From: Botryobacter ruber
GTDB lineage: Bacteria; Bacteroidota; Bacteroidia; Cytophagales; Hymenobacteraceae
NCBI RefSeq assembly: GCF_003347595.2
Contig: NZ_QCZK02000041.1
Location: forward strand, 124,001 to 188,000
Length of the DNA stretch: 64,000 nt
Direction of reading: 5' to 3'
Under the pieces are notes generated by a model that worked only from the letters and a program-made list of their open reading frames with translations, was not told the DNA's origin and made no database searches. The position numbers were made by a program, and so were the translations under genes. How positions within the stretch are numbered: position 1 is the first letter of the stretch; every line of letters starts with the position of its first letter. This document shows, in pieces, positions 52,150 through 61,385 of the stretch.

Positions 52150-55100
52150 ATGATTTATCATGAAATGAGCCCTTTTCAAAAAGTTAAAAACAAGTTATTT
52201 TATCCTGGGGGTAGTGTAATACGCTCAGTCACCATAGCCTTTTCTCTTATTCTATTAGTACTCCTGGCTGTAAGCGCTTTATCGTTTTTAGGCGCACAGA
52301 AGATAGAGCGAAAATATAAACTGGTGGTTTCAGACGCCATGCGCAAACTGGAGCTTGTCAGCAAACTGCACGAAAACGAAGATATTATTTACAATGATGT
52401 GCTGGGGCACCTCTCCACCTCCAGCCCCAAAATCAAAGCCCATTACGAAGAACGCATTGCTACCGTAAACAAGGAAACCACCGAAATTCTGCAGCAACTC
52501 CGGGAGCTGCTCCAGCACGATGGCAGGCTTATCATTTTAAATGAGTATGAACAGGAACGAACCGACTATGCCCAATTTATTCAAACCCACCTGAAACGCA
52601 GCAAAGAGGGCAAGTATACCAAGGCAGAACTGATCAGTTCGTTTACACTGGCATCTGTTTCGAGCACCCAGCAACGCCTGCTGGTACAGTTAAAAGACAG
52701 CATCCGGAGTGTAGCCAGAGAAAGGGGCGACAGGGCCATAGAGTCTGTTACGAGTAACATCCGGAACTTTAACCTGCTGTTGCTGGTAGCCATGCTGCTG
52801 GCCATTGCCTCCGGGTCGCTGGTGCAGGGCATCATTAAACGTTTGAAGCGGGACAACCTGCTCCTTAATGCCGAGATCAAAGACAGGCAACAGCTGGAAG
52901 TGGCCCTGAGCGAAAGCCAGCGTCAGTACAAAAACCTGTTTAACTATAATCCTGTCCCGCTCTGGGTTTACAACCTGCAGGACCTTGGCTTTATCGAGGT
53001 AAACGAGGCAGCTATAAAAGAATATGGCTACACCCGCGAAGAGTTCCTGGAGCTGAAACTTGCCGACATTATTGCCCCGGAAGATGCGCAGATACTGGAT
53101 GAAATAGTAGCGGGCACTGCCAGGGGCGCCTCTATGGCCAACAACTGGCGCCATAAACGAAAAGACGATACCGTATTCTGTGTCGAAACCATTGCCCATG
53201 CCCTGCCTGCTGCAGGCGATCTGTTCCCGGGCATAGTGGTAGCCATAAACGTAGACGAAAGGCAACGTGCACTGCGCCAGCTGCGGCATAACGAGAAGCA
53301 GTTGCGCGAAGTCAGCTCCAGTATACCCGGAGCTGTTTTCCAGTTTCAGCTCAATGCCGAATGGGAGCCCTCCTTTACCTTTATCAGCGAAGGTATTAAA
53401 AGACTGTATGGCGTAACACCCGCCGAAGTGTATGCCAATGCGGCAGTTGTGTACAAGCACATACACCCCGGCGACCAGCAACGTGTCCGCAATGCGGTCC
53501 GGATTTCTTCCGGAAGACTTACCCCGCTGGAGGAAGAGTACAGGCTGTGGCTTCCGGAACAGGAAGTCTGGAAATGGATCCGGGTTCACGGCCTCCCAAC
53601 CCTGAAAGAAAATGTGGTTACCTGGAACGGTACTTTTATTGACATTACCAAGCAGAAAGAGGCCCAGAAAAAGCTGATCGGCTCTGAGGCAAACCTGCGC
53701 GCGCTGCTAAACAGTTCGCCACAGGCCATCTACCTGCTCGACGACAGCATGCATGTACTCCTCTTTAACAAAGTAGCCATGCGGGAGGTATCTACGTACC
53801 TGTTCAAGGAGCTGACCATCGGGCAAAGCATCCTGCAGTTCATAGACGAAGAATCTGCCGAAAGCATGAAAGAGAACCATACCAGGGCAATGCAGGGGGA
53901 AACCATTATTTATGAAACAGGAAGAGGCAACCAGTGGTACGAGATCGCATACCGCCCAATTGTAGGCCCCGACGGCAAAGTGTTGGCCGTGGCTTTCAGC
54001 ACGCTGGATATTTCGGAGCAAAAGCACACCCTGGAAACCATCAGACGCAGCGAGATGCAGCTGGCCCGTGCCCAGCAGCTGGCCCACCTGGGTAACTGGG
54101 AGTATGATGTACAACGTGATGAAATGTCGTGGTCGGATGGCGTTTATTCCATCTTTGCTATCAACAAAGATACATTTCACCCCACCATCCTGAACAAAAT
54201 TGCCTTCGTTCACCCCGACGATAGGGTACGCGTACGCGAAAAGCTGGAAGCCTCCATTCAGGAAAACAAGCTTTTCACGGATGAGTACCGCATTGTGCGT
54301 GCCGACGGCAAGGAGCGGGTACTTTACGAAATAGCAGAAACAGAGAACGATGAAACAGGAAAAGCAGTAAAAATATCGGGGGCCGTGCAGGACATAACCG
54401 ACCGCAAAGAAGCCGAGCGCGCCGTAACCGAAGCCAAAAACCTGCTGCAGTCCACACTCGAGAACATTCCGGAGGTAATTTTCTCGACCGATGAGAAGTT
54501 CCTGATCCGGTACATCAGCCCGCAGTGCCTGGAGCTGACAGGCTTTGCCGAACCCGCCTTTTATAAAAAGCCTGCTTTATGGTTCAAGATGATCCACAAA
54601 AAAGACAGGCGGATGCTCTCGACCCTGGTTATACCCAACCTGCTTGCCGGGCACCGGCAGCAGTGCGAAGTCCGGATCTGTACGAAAGATAAAACAGAGA
54701 AGTGGCTCCTGTTACGGCTTTCTCCTTTGCTGGATACGGCGGCAGGACGTGTGGTACGGATCGACGGTTCTGCAGCTGACATGACCCAGTACAAAATGGC
54801 CGAAGAAAAACGCAACCAGCTGACAGAGGAACTGCTCCGGCAGAACCAGAACCTGCAGCAGTTTGCCTATATCGTGTCGCATAACCTGCGTGCGCCTATT
54901 GCCAATATTCTGGGCCTCACCTCTATTTACGACCGTAAACAGCTGAACAACGACCGGAACATCAAGGTAATTGACGGCCTCCAGAAGTCTACCAGGCTGC
55001 TCGATACCACCATCCGCGATCTGAATGATATCCTCACGATCCGGAGCGACATTAAAAATTTACAGGAAGAAGTTTATTTTAACCAGATACTGGATGAGAT

Positions 55101-55512
55101 AAAAGACAGCCTCTCCGAAGACATCGCAAGAGCCGGAGCCGAGATTGTTTTCGATTTTCATGAAGCCCCCAGTATTATTACCATTAAAAGTTATTTAAAT
55201 AGCATTATGCTAAACCTGATAGCAAATGCGCTCAAATACAGGGCACCGAAGAGAAATTTAGTGGTACAGCTCAAAACTTTCCGGGTTCCTAACTATATTT
55301 GCCTTAGTGTTGGCGATAATGGCCTGGGTATAGATCTGGAAAAATTCAAAGATAAAATTTTTGGTCTGTATAAACGTTTTCATTCGGGTACCGATGGCAA
55401 AGGAATTGGCCTGCATTTAGTTAAAACACAGGCAGAACTGCTGGGCGGACGGGTGGAAGTAGAAAGCCAGGTAGATGTAGGAACTACTTTTATAGTGTAT
55501 TTTAAAAGTTAA
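52150..55512 (+). CDS. Multi-PAS sensor histidine kinase
   Basis: 1120 residues. Two membrane helices (~25-48 and ~196-218) bracket a helical periplasmic region. Then about five PAS domains, judging from repeats such as NYNPVPLWVYN, GAVFQFQLNAEW, NSSPQAIYLLDD, HLGNWEYDVQRD and NIPEVIFSTDEKF, a coiled coil, the H-box YIVSHNLRAPIAN (phospho-His911) and a HATPase domain with NLIANALKYRAP, GDNGLGI and GKGIGLHLVK. No receiver domain is fused. The single-domain regulator follows after 8 bases, so they pair. Ligand and output are unknown. Confidence 0.94.
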   Translation: MIYHEMSPFQKVKNKLFYPGGSVIRSVTIAFSLILLVLLAVSALSFLGAQKIERKYKLVVSDAMRKLELVSKLHENEDIIYNDVLGHLSTSSPKIKAHYEERIATVNKETTEILQQLRELLQHDGRLIILNEYEQERTDYAQFIQTHLKRSKEGKYTKAELISSFTLASVSSTQQRLLVQLKDSIRSVARERGDRAIESVTSNIRNFNLLLLVAMLLAIASGSLVQGIIKRLKRDNLLLNAEIKDRQQLEVALSESQRQYKNLFNYNPVPLWVYNLQDLGFIEVNEAAIKEYGYTREEFLELKLADIIAPEDAQILDEIVAGTARGASMANNWRHKRKDDTVFCVETIAHALPAAGDLFPGIVVAINVDERQRALRQLRHNEKQLREVSSSIPGAVFQFQLNAEWEPSFTFISEGIKRLYGVTPAEVYANAAVVYKHIHPGDQQRVRNAVRISSGRLTPLEEEYRLWLPEQEVWKWIRVHGLPTLKENVVTWNGTFIDITKQKEAQKKLIGSEANLRALLNSSPQAIYLLDDSMHVLLFNKVAMREVSTYLFKELTIGQSILQFIDEESAESMKENHTRAMQGETIIYETGRGNQWYEIAYRPIVGPDGKVLAVAFSTLDISEQKHTLETIRRSEMQLARAQQLAHLGNWEYDVQRDEMSWSDGVYSIFAINKDTFHPTILNKIAFVHPDDRVRVREKLEASIQENKLFTDEYRIVRADGKERVLYEIAETENDETGKAVKISGAVQDITDRKEAERAVTEAKNLLQSTLENIPEVIFSTDEKFLIRYISPQCLELTGFAEPAFYKKPALWFKMIHKKDRRMLSTLVIPNLLAGHRQQCEVRICTKDKTEKWLLLRLSPLLDTAAGRVVRIDGSAADMTQYKMAEEKRNQLTEELLRQNQNLQQFAYIVSHNLRAPIANILGLTSIYDRKQLNNDRNIKVIDGLQKSTRLLDTTIRDLNDILTIRSDIKNLQEEVYFNQILDEIKDSLSEDIARAGAEIVFDFHEAPSIITIKSYLNSIMLNLIANALKYRAPKRNLVVQLKTFRVPNYICLSVGDNGLGIDLEKFKDKIFGLYKRFHSGTDGKGIGLHLVKTQAELLGGRVEVESQVDVGTTFIVYFKS

Positions 55513-55520
55513 AGGGGTAA

Positions 55521-55937
55521 ATGAGTACTTTAAAAAGAGTTGTTCTGATTGATGATGATCAGGTTAATAATTTTGTATGCGAAAGTATTATTAAAAATGA
55601 AAAATTCGCCGATGAAGTTATTAGCTTTGAGTGGGCTGAAGATGCATTGTCATTTTTAAAAGAAACTTCAGAACACGACCCCTCCCGTTTTCCGGAACTT
55701 ATATTCCTGGACATTAATATGCCTGGCATGGATGGATGGGCTTTTATGGATGAGTACCGCCTGCTGCCTCATGAAGTAACGGAAAAATGCAGCCTCTTTG
55801 TACTTTCTTCGGCTGTGGACCGCAAAGACATTATGTCGGCCAAAAACCACCAGGAAGTAAGAGATTTCTTTTCCAAACCGCTTTCTCCTGAAATACTGGA
55901 GTTTATCAAGGAAGAATTTTTAACGGAACTACATTAG
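55521..55937 (+). CDS. Single-domain response regulator paired with the multi-PAS kinase
   Basis: 138 residues, receiver only. Acidic pocket Asp11-Asp13, phosphoacceptor Asp64 (IFLDINMPGMDGW), Ser97 and Lys119 are all present. Its start lies 8 bases after the kinase stop, so they are co-translated. With no output domain it likely passes phosphate on or binds a target, as in CheY-type proteins. Confidence 0.93.
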   Translation: MSTLKRVVLIDDDQVNNFVCESIIKNEKFADEVISFEWAEDALSFLKETSEHDPSRFPELIFLDINMPGMDGWAFMDEYRLLPHEVTEKCSLFVLSSAVDRKDIMSAKNHQEVRDFFSKPLSPEILEFIKEEFLTELH

Positions 55938-55970
55938 GCTGCTCCCCGGCCTTGTGGTGTTCACCATGCA

Positions 55971-56546
55971 TTACTGCACCTGGTCCAGGGGCTTTCGCTG
56001 CTGCGAGGTGTTTTTCTTGTAATCGCTGGGTGTTTGCCCGGTAACCTGCTTAAACTGGTTCGAGAGGTGCGCCACGCTGCTGTAGCCGAGCTGGTAGGCA
56101 ATCTGGCTTAAAGTGAACTCGTTGTACGCCAGCAGTTCTTTCGCTCTTTCCACTTTCTGCAGCACCAGGTAGCGCGCGATGGTCGTTTGCTCTTCCGAGG
56201 AGAAAAGGCTGCTTAAGTAGGCATAGTCGCGGCCGATTACTTTTTCCAGGTAGTCCGACAGGTTTACCTGCAGGTCTTCCAGCCCGCCCGAACGCACCAG
56301 CTCAATAATGGCAATCTTGATCTGCTCCACCGTTTCCGCCTTCTTGTCTTCGAGGAGCTCGAAGCCGTTGGCGGCCAGCGCCTTTCGTATGTGTTCCAGC
56401 TGAGCAGCAGAGGGTTCATCCCGGAGCAGCACCGAACCTAACTGTACCTCCAGCACCGGTTGCTGCAGGCGTTCCAGTTCTTCCGTTACCACCTTAATGC
56501 AGCGCGGGCAAACCATATTACGGATATGAAGCATGTATTGAGCCAT
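55971..56546 (-). CDS. AraC-family regulator with an HMA-like N-terminal domain
   Basis: 191 residues from the ATG at 56546 (MAQYMLHIRNMVCPRC); the frame continues upstream without family similarity. An HMA-like fold of ~75 residues with Cys13 and Cys16 (CPRC) leads an AraC HTH domain (~100-185; ERAKELLAYNEFTLSQIAYQLGYSSVAHLSNQFKQVTGQTPSDYK). It may sense a thiophilic metal and regulate efflux genes. It lies 58 bases after the DUF3347 gene on the same strand, supporting a copper role; binding itself is inferred. Confidence 0.86.
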   Translation of the reverse strand: MAQYMLHIRNMVCPRCIKVVTEELERLQQPVLEVQLGSVLLRDEPSAAQLEHIRKALAANGFELLEDKKAETVEQIKIAIIELVRSGGLEDLQVNLSDYLEKVIGRDYAYLSSLFSSEEQTTIARYLVLQKVERAKELLAYNEFTLSQIAYQLGYSSVAHLSNQFKQVTGQTPSDYKKNTSQQRKPLDQVQ

Positions 56547-56604
56547 TTGAATAGTTGAAAGCAGGAGGAACAAAGCTGCTCCCCCTGTTCTGTGGTATAC
56601 GGTG

Positions 56605-57237
56605 TTACTGTTTGTCCCGGATAGTTGCCTGCACTTCGCCGCACTCCAGCATGGCATCGCCATAATAAGGGTTTCGCACCTCTTTTTTGCTGCTGAGCCA
56701 GCTGCCACCTGCATTGTTGTTGGCCATCGGGCAATATTGCTTGTACACGGTGCTGCCGGCGCCAAATGCTTCCGTAGCGGCAATCATGTTGGTGGAAAGG
56801 GCTGTAAACGCTTTGCGCTGCTGGCCCAGGTCGGTGGTACCGGCAATGTCGGCTGCCCCCGCTTGCAGTTCTCCTGCTACCGAGCGCCATTTCTGAGCCG
56901 CATCTCCTTCCAGCATGGAGGCATCTACATCCTCGAGGCTGGCCACCAACGCGGTTGCATGCTGCTTTGCCTCGTCGGCATTGCTCGCCACCAGGGCATC
57001 CTTCAGCGCCAGGTAGTTTGCCGTTGCCAGCTCAAATGCATTTTTAAACGTTTCGGGCGTTTCGTAAGCAGCCTGAATTACGTTTCCGTCTGTTTCAGTT
57101 GCTTCTTCCTCGGCGTATTCGTCTGTTTCAACCGCTGTGCCTGCTTCGTCGGTGTTGCCTGAGCAGGAGGTGAAAGCAGGTATTCCCGCCGTCAGGGCCA
57201 GCGACAGGACCGCCATGGTCATAAAGTTCTTTTTCAT
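56605..57237 (-). CDS. DUF3347 lipoprotein
   Basis: 210 residues. Lipobox AFTSC (Cys25), acidic linker, then a helical DUF3347 domain (~70-200). Diagnostic motifs VYKQYCPMANNN and MLECGEV hold Cys and Met residues suited to metal binding and match those in CusB-type periplasmic copper partners. It would act in the periplasm or outer membrane. Likely co-transcribed with the AraC regulator downstream. Confidence 0.87.
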   Translation of the reverse strand: MKKNFMTMAVLSLALTAGIPAFTSCSGNTDEAGTAVETDEYAEEEATETDGNVIQAAYETPETFKNAFELATANYLALKDALVASNADEAKQHATALVASLEDVDASMLEGDAAQKWRSVAGELQAGAADIAGTTDLGQQRKAFTALSTNMIAATEAFGAGSTVYKQYCPMANNNAGGSWLSSKKEVRNPYYGDAMLECGEVQATIRDKQ

Positions 57238-57330
57238 GTAACTGTTCTTGCTTAATCTACTGGTAAACTTACAAAATTTTTCGGCTTTCCGCTGTAATAA
57301 CCCCTCCTGCTCCGGTTTTGCCCATAAACA

Positions 57331-57364
57331 GGAGCAGCAAAGGCTCTGGTGACAGTGGCTGCAG
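57331..57364 (+). repeat. 28-bp dispersed repeat, copy 17
   Basis: GGAGCAGCAAAGGCTCTGG, TGACAGTGGCTGCAG; inverted partner of copy 18. Confidence 0.8.
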
Positions 57365-57421
57365 AATAAAAACTACCCGTAGGCGGGAGTACCAGGCAGC
57401 AAACCAGTCCGGATTGTTTTG

Positions 57422-57452
57422 CTGCCGCAGCCACCAGAGCCTTTGCTGCTCC
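57422..57452 (-). repeat. 28-bp dispersed repeat, copy 18
   Basis: CTGCCGC, AGCCACCAGAGCCTTTG, CTGCTCC on the plus strand. Its AAAGGCTCTGGTG core matches copy 17 in reverse, so the two could pair over a 57-base loop. Confidence 0.8.
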
Positions 57453-57593
57453 TTTTGAATTAATTGGGGCCTGAACACGTTGAGAGGGTATACCGTAGCG
57501 GCAGCTTTCGTACCGAAGCACCTGCTTCCGGAATAATTAAAACGGGTAAGCAAATTTTTAACCTTACCTTTACAAAGAATTTAAAGACAAAAG

Positions 57594-58844
57594 ATGACAT
57601 TTAATCAACTACAACTTATAGATCCGATTCTGCGGGCAGTAGAGGCAGAAGGTTATACCTCTCCCACGCCCATACAGGCACAAGCCATTCCGAAAGTACT
57701 GGAAGGCCACGATCTGTTAGGTTGTGCACAAACCGGCACAGGCAAAACAGCAGCCTTTGCCATCCCTATTCTGCAACAGCTGCAGCAAAAGCGAACCCAG
57801 GGCAGAAACTTTTCCACTGCCATTAAAACCCTGATCCTGACTCCTACACGCGAACTGGCCATCCAGATAGGCGAAAGCTTTACGGCTTACGGCAAGTATA
57901 CGGCTGTAAAACACACGGTTATTTTTGGCGGCGTTTCGCAGCACCCACAAACGGAGGCATTACGCAGAGGTGTGGACGTAGTAGTAGCAACCCCGGGCCG
58001 TTTACTCGACCTGATCCAGCAGGGCTTTATCAGCCTTCGGAACATCGAGGTGTTTGTGCTGGACGAGGCAGACCGGATGCTGGACATGGGCTTTATCCAT
58101 GACATTAAAAAAATTATCCCGATGCTGCCCAAAAACAGGCAGTCGTTGTTTTTCTCCGCCACCATGCCCGCCGAAATCCAGAAGCTGGCCGATACCATCC
58201 TGAAAAACCCGGTGAAGGTGGAAGTAACACCTGTTTCTTCCACCGCCGACAAGGTAGAGCAAACCATTTACATGGTAGAGAAAAGCGACAAACGCTCGCT
58301 GCTGCGCCACATCCTGAAAGACGGTTCTATTGCACGGGTGCTGGTGTTTACACGTACCAAGCATGGCGCCGACCGTGTAGCCAAGGAACTGAACAAGTCA
58401 GAAATTCAGGCGGAGGCGATACACGGCAACAAATCGCAGAATGCCAGGCAGCGGGCTTTAACCAACTTTAAAGCAGGCACCACCCGCGTGCTGGTAGCTA
58501 CCGACATTGCAGCCCGTGGCATCGATGTGGAAGAGCTGTCGCATGTGATTAACTACGAACTGCCGAACGAGCCGGAAACCTACGTGCACCGCATTGGCCG
58601 CACCGGTCGTGCCGGGAACAAGGGAATAGCACTTTCTTTTTGTGATGCAGAAGAGCGTGCTTACTTAAAGAGCATCCAGAAACTGATCAACAAAAGCCTG
58701 GATGTAAACAAAGACCACCCTTATGTTTCTGCTGTAGCCGAAACGGAGGTGCGTAGCGCTGCAAAGCCGGCTGCCGGTAAACCAGGAAACAAAAACAACC
58801 GGAACCGGAATAACTGGCGGAACCGCAAAGCTGCCAAAGCATAA
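57594..58844 (+). CDS. DEAD-box RNA helicase (RhlE-like)
   Basis: 416 residues. All core motifs seen: Q motif ([10 protein letters not shown]), [59 protein letters not shown], and [10 protein letters not shown]. The C-terminus is a short Asn/Arg/Lys-rich tail ([14 protein letters not shown]) that would bind RNA. RhlE-type enzymes remodel RNA in ribosome assembly or cold adaptation. Cytosolic, single gene. Confidence 0.95.
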   Translation: MTFNQLQLIDPILRAVEAEGYTSPTPIQAQAIPKVLEGHDLLGCAQTGTGKTAAFAIPILQQLQQKRTQGRNFSTAIKTLILTPTRELAIQIGESFTAYGKYTAVKHTVIFGGVSQHPQTEALRRGVDVVVATPGRLLDLIQQGFISLRNIEVFVLDEADRMLDMGFIHDIKKIIPMLPKNRQSLFFSATMPAEIQKLADTILKNPVKVEVTPVSSTADKVEQTIYMVEKSDKRSLLRHILKDGSIARVLVFTRTKHGADRVAKELNKSEIQAEAIHGNKSQNARQRALTNFKAGTTRVLVATDIAARGIDVEELSHVINYELPNEPETYVHRIGRTGRAGNKGIALSFCDAEERAYLKSIQKLINKSLDVNKDHPYVSAVAETEVRSAAKPAAGKPGNKNNRNRNNWRNRKAAKA

Positions 58845-59197
58845 TCGGCTGATTTTTTCATCACAAAAAAAATCAAAAAGAACATACCAGAAAAGTCAAC
58901 CTGGCTAAGCCCTGCTCCTAAAGCAGGGCTCTTTCTTTTGTTTTACTTTTTATTTACCACATAACAATCCTTTAATTTTTCACATGAAATAAAAATATTT
59001 TTTTATTTCCTAAGCACCCCACCAGGCACCTGCTTCTACTGGTTTAAGCACCGGCCCCTTCCTTTATATATTCAAGTTTAACATTGGTTTAAAAATATTT
59101 GTCAAAAATATTTACTAATGAATATATATTTATTTGTAAGATACTAATTATATTAGAGGTTATAAATTGAAAAACCAAACCTGTAAACGTAATTCGT
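58845..59197. other. Intergenic region, 353 bp
   Basis: Contains the helicase terminator (58907-58939), then a strongly AT-rich stretch (59080-59180) before the next gene. No other feature is seen. Confidence 0.4.
58907..58939 (+). terminator. Terminator after the helicase gene
   Basis: AGCCCTGCT and AGCAGGGCT form a 9-bp stem with CTTTCTTTTGTTTT after it, ~60 bases past the stop codon. Confidence 0.88.
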
Positions 59198-59590
59198 ATG
59201 AAAAAACTTCTTGTATCGTTCCTGTTCAGTTTAGCAGTAAGTGCTCCTTCATTTGCACAGGAAGCACCTAAACACCTGTCGCCTGAAGCTGAAAAATATT
59301 GTACAGAACTAACCAGGGCAATGGCTGCTGAGATACAGTTAAATGAAGCGGAATTTATTGTGTTAAAATCCCTGAACAGGGAAATGATGCTGAAGTCGGA
59401 AGAAATAAAAAGCACCTATGCAAACGATGCTGCCACCAAGGAGAAGAAAATGAAAGAAATAATTGCTGGCTTCAACAGCAAACTAACCCCGGTATTAAGG
59501 CCTTACCAGTTACAGGCTTTTTCTGCTATGAGCCTCAGCGCTAACACCTGGGCGGTATCAGATTCAAAAATAGCTGTTACCTCTAAATAA
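59198..59590 (+). CDS. Secreted helical protein (Spy/CpxP-like pattern)
   Basis: 130 residues. Signal peptide ends PSFAQ (~residue 21). The mature protein is helical with charged heptads (TRAMAAEIQLNEAEFIVLKSLNREM) and RPYQLQAFSAM near the end; the pattern resembles LTXXQ-type periplasmic proteins (compare the gene at 63127), but no named domain is certain. It has a strong terminator. Role unknown, perhaps envelope stress. Confidence 0.72.
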   Translation: MKKLLVSFLFSLAVSAPSFAQEAPKHLSPEAEKYCTELTRAMAAEIQLNEAEFIVLKSLNREMMLKSEEIKSTYANDAATKEKKMKEIIAGFNSKLTPVLRPYQLQAFSAMSLSANTWAVSDSKIAVTSK

Positions 59591-59609
59591 CCCGGTAAAG
59601 GAAGTGCAT

Positions 59610-59665
59610 AAACAAGCCGTGGGCGCCCCGGAATTTCCGGGGCGCCCACGGCTTGTTTTGTTTTT
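59610..59665 (+). terminator. Terminator formed by a 49-base near-perfect palindrome
   Basis: Two exact 24-base arms (59610-59633, 59635-59658) around one central T, GC-rich at the core, followed by GTTTTTAG. Such a stem is unusually long for a terminator. Confidence 0.85.
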
Positions 59666-59707
59666 AGTTTATTTAGTATCCAAACTGGTTCGCAGGTATC
59701 TTACAAC

Positions 59708-60097
59708 TTACCGGATACTGTCTCTGCCCTTTTCATCGTCCCGCTTGTCGGGGTTTTCTATTTCACGGTCTTTCCCGAGCGGCTGGTCGCCTGTTCTGAT
59801 GCCGTTAACGCCACCGCTCATGGCTGTGTCGCTGCCTTCGAATTCAAAACCGGGTCCCTGGGCAAATTCCTCCGTGCTATTGGGGTTGTTGCCGCCATAA
59901 CCTGTGGTTTCGTTGCCGTGTATGCGGAGATTCTCCAGCCTGTCTTTCTGGTCCCCCCGTTCGAGCGCTCCGTTAAGCCCAACATTTCGTTTTGCAGAAG
60001 GATCAGGACGATTACTCATGGTCATTCGCTTGTTGTAATCATCAAATATATTTTTCACGCCATCAGCTGGCTTGCGTTTTTCTTCATCTTTAGCCAT
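59708..60097 (-). CDS. Hydrophilic disordered protein, unknown
   Basis: 129 residues, almost no hydrophobic stretch; rich in Asp, Glu, Lys, Asn and Gly (MAKDEEKRKPADGVKNIFDDYNKRM; GFEFEGSDTAMSGGVNG). Likely intrinsically disordered and cytosolic. No domain recognised. Its place beside genes of unknown function gives no clue. Confidence 0.65.
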   Translation of the reverse strand: MAKDEEKRKPADGVKNIFDDYNKRMTMSNRPDPSAKRNVGLNGALERGDQKDRLENLRIHGNETTGYGGNNPNSTEEFAQGPGFEFEGSDTAMSGGVNGIRTGDQPLGKDREIENPDKRDDEKGRDSIR

Positions 60098-60185
60098 TTC
60101 TCTAAATCTTAAGTTACATTATTAGATATACGCTCCCGGAAAAGACTTGTTCCCGGCAAGAAAGGCAGCCATAGAAAAAAGGAAG

Positions 60186-60214
60186 TTGTAGTATGAATTC
60201 TTCTGGTATTTTTG
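60186..60214 (+). promoter_or_regulatory. Candidate Bacteroidetes promoter
   Basis: TTG, 18 bases, TATTTTTG: a full -7 match with near-expected spacing; it would read toward the small membrane gene at 60333. Confidence 0.5.
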
Positions 60215-60332
60215 CAGTCGTAACGGCAGCCCTGCGCTACCTTTAAGGCGTGTTAATTTCAGATAAAACCGTTGCTATGGCACCACTTCCGGTGTTATTT
60301 CGTTACAAAGCAGATCTACTACCATGATACAG

Positions 60333-60560
60333 ATGAAATTATCTAAAATATATAACTTCCGGGAGATGAACTCCTACCAGTTTGTTGCCGTAACGGGCCT
60401 TGTCATGACGGTGGTGGCGCATATAATCCTGGCCCTTATCGGAAAAAGAGTCGAAAACTTTGAGGCGCTGTACCTGTGCTGGACGGTTTTCTTTGCGCTG
60501 GGCACCATTGCCAACTACCGAAGCAAGCCCGAAGACCACGACCACCATCATCACCACTAA
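60333..60560 (+). CDS. Small two-helix membrane protein with native His-rich tail
   Basis: 75 residues from the ATG at 60333 (MKLSKIYNFREM), although an ATG at 60324 is also in frame. Two hydrophobic helices (FVAVTGLVMTVVAHIILALIG and ALYLCWTVFFALGTIA) span the inner membrane; the tail ends KPEDHDHHHHH. No domain is recognised. The six His near the end could bind Ni, Zn or Cu, which fits nothing nearby specifically. Confidence 0.72.
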   Translation: MKLSKIYNFREMNSYQFVAVTGLVMTVVAHIILALIGKRVENFEALYLCWTVFFALGTIANYRSKPEDHDHHHHH

Positions 60561-60570
60561 AAAGTGTAAA

Positions 60571-60598
60571 CTCCTGCTGCCACCATTTCCTTTGCGGC
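60571..60598 (-). repeat. 28-bp dispersed repeat, copy 19 (diverged)
   Basis: CTCCTGCTGCCACCATTTCCTTTGCGGC; inverted partner of copy 20. Confidence 0.65.
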
Positions 60599-60605
60599 AC
60601 AAACA

Positions 60606-60634
60606 GGAGCAAAGGCTGTGGTGAGAGCAGGAGC
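60606..60634 (+). repeat. 28-bp dispersed repeat, copy 20
   Basis: GGAGCAAAGGCTGTGGTGAG, AGCAGGAGC; only 8 bases from copy 19, so the two would form a short-loop hairpin. Confidence 0.75.
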
Positions 60635-60707
60635 CAACAAAAACAAACCTCCCCTGAAACAGGAGAGGCCTGAAAAATCACAAAACTTAAACTTTAACCA
60701 AAATACG

Positions 60708-61385
60708 TTAGAAAGAAAACCCGACAGAGCCTTTTATCACGCCGTTGTACGTTTCGAAACGGCGGTTGCTGTCGACGGTGGTGAGGCCGTAATCGTAGCC
60801 GGCACTGATGCTCAGGCCGCTGCTGAAGCGGTAACCCAGGCCACCGGTCAGCGCCACATCAAACTCACGCATGCCGCTCTTCATATCCCACTCCCTGTTC
60901 AGCACATTAAAACCTAATGCACCGGCACGGGCCTGTATCTTATTGGAGAGCAGGTACGACACCTGCGGACCGGCAAACAAGTTAAACCCTTCGCCCACAT
61001 AAATTTTTGCCAGCACCGGCAACTCCAGGTATTCTGCTTTGTTGGTGATGGTCGCTTTCACATTCAGGAACTCGGTCTCTTTCCAGGGCAGGGTACCTAC
61101 TACACGGGTACCTTTCTGCGAGTACAGCAGTCCCGGCTCAATTTCGAACCCCGGAGCAACCGGTATGCTGATAAAACCGCCGGCATGGAAGCCTTCGCGC
61201 ATCTCCTGCTTTATGGCGCCATCCGCAAACTCAAAAAGATTGTTGATGCTCTCTACACTTTCGCCCTGCCAGTTCGCCATATTCAAACCGGCCCTGATGC
61301 CGACACGCACGGGTTGCTGCTGCGCAACTACCTGGGTGGCAGCTACTGCCATCACCACTACCAGAAGTAAAAATATCTTTTTCAT
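60708..61385 (-). CDS. PorT-like outer membrane beta-barrel protein
   Basis: 225 residues. Signal peptide ends VVAQQ (~residue 22). The rest is an eight-stranded barrel pattern with alternating residues (VRVGIRAGLNMANW, GFEIEPGLLYSQKG, YLELPVLAKIYVGEGFNLFAGPQVSYLL, GLGYRFSSGLSISAGYDYGL), ending in GSVGFSF, as usual for porin-family barrels. Function unknown; proteins of this type include structural or adhesion barrels. Confidence 0.88.
   Translation of the reverse strand: MKKIFLLLVVVMAVAATQVVAQQQPVRVGIRAGLNMANWQGESVESINNLFEFADGAIKQEMREGFHAGGFISIPVAPGFEIEPGLLYSQKGTRVVGTLPWKETEFLNVKATITNKAEYLELPVLAKIYVGEGFNLFAGPQVSYLLSNKIQARAGALGFNVLNREWDMKSGMREFDVALTGGLGYRFSSGLSISAGYDYGLTTVDSNRRFETYNGVIKGSVGFSF

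Larger units (their letters stand above)
57238..57593. other. Divergent intergenic region, 356 bp
   Basis: Holds an inverted pair of 28-bp repeats (57331-57364, 57422-57452). Frames of 89-94 codons here only reflect the repeats and have no domain. Confidence 0.5.

Noticed and set aside
57252..57553. Two 89-94 codon minus-strand frames between DUF3347 and the helicase
   Set aside because: They are produced by the inverted repeat pair and contain no domain.
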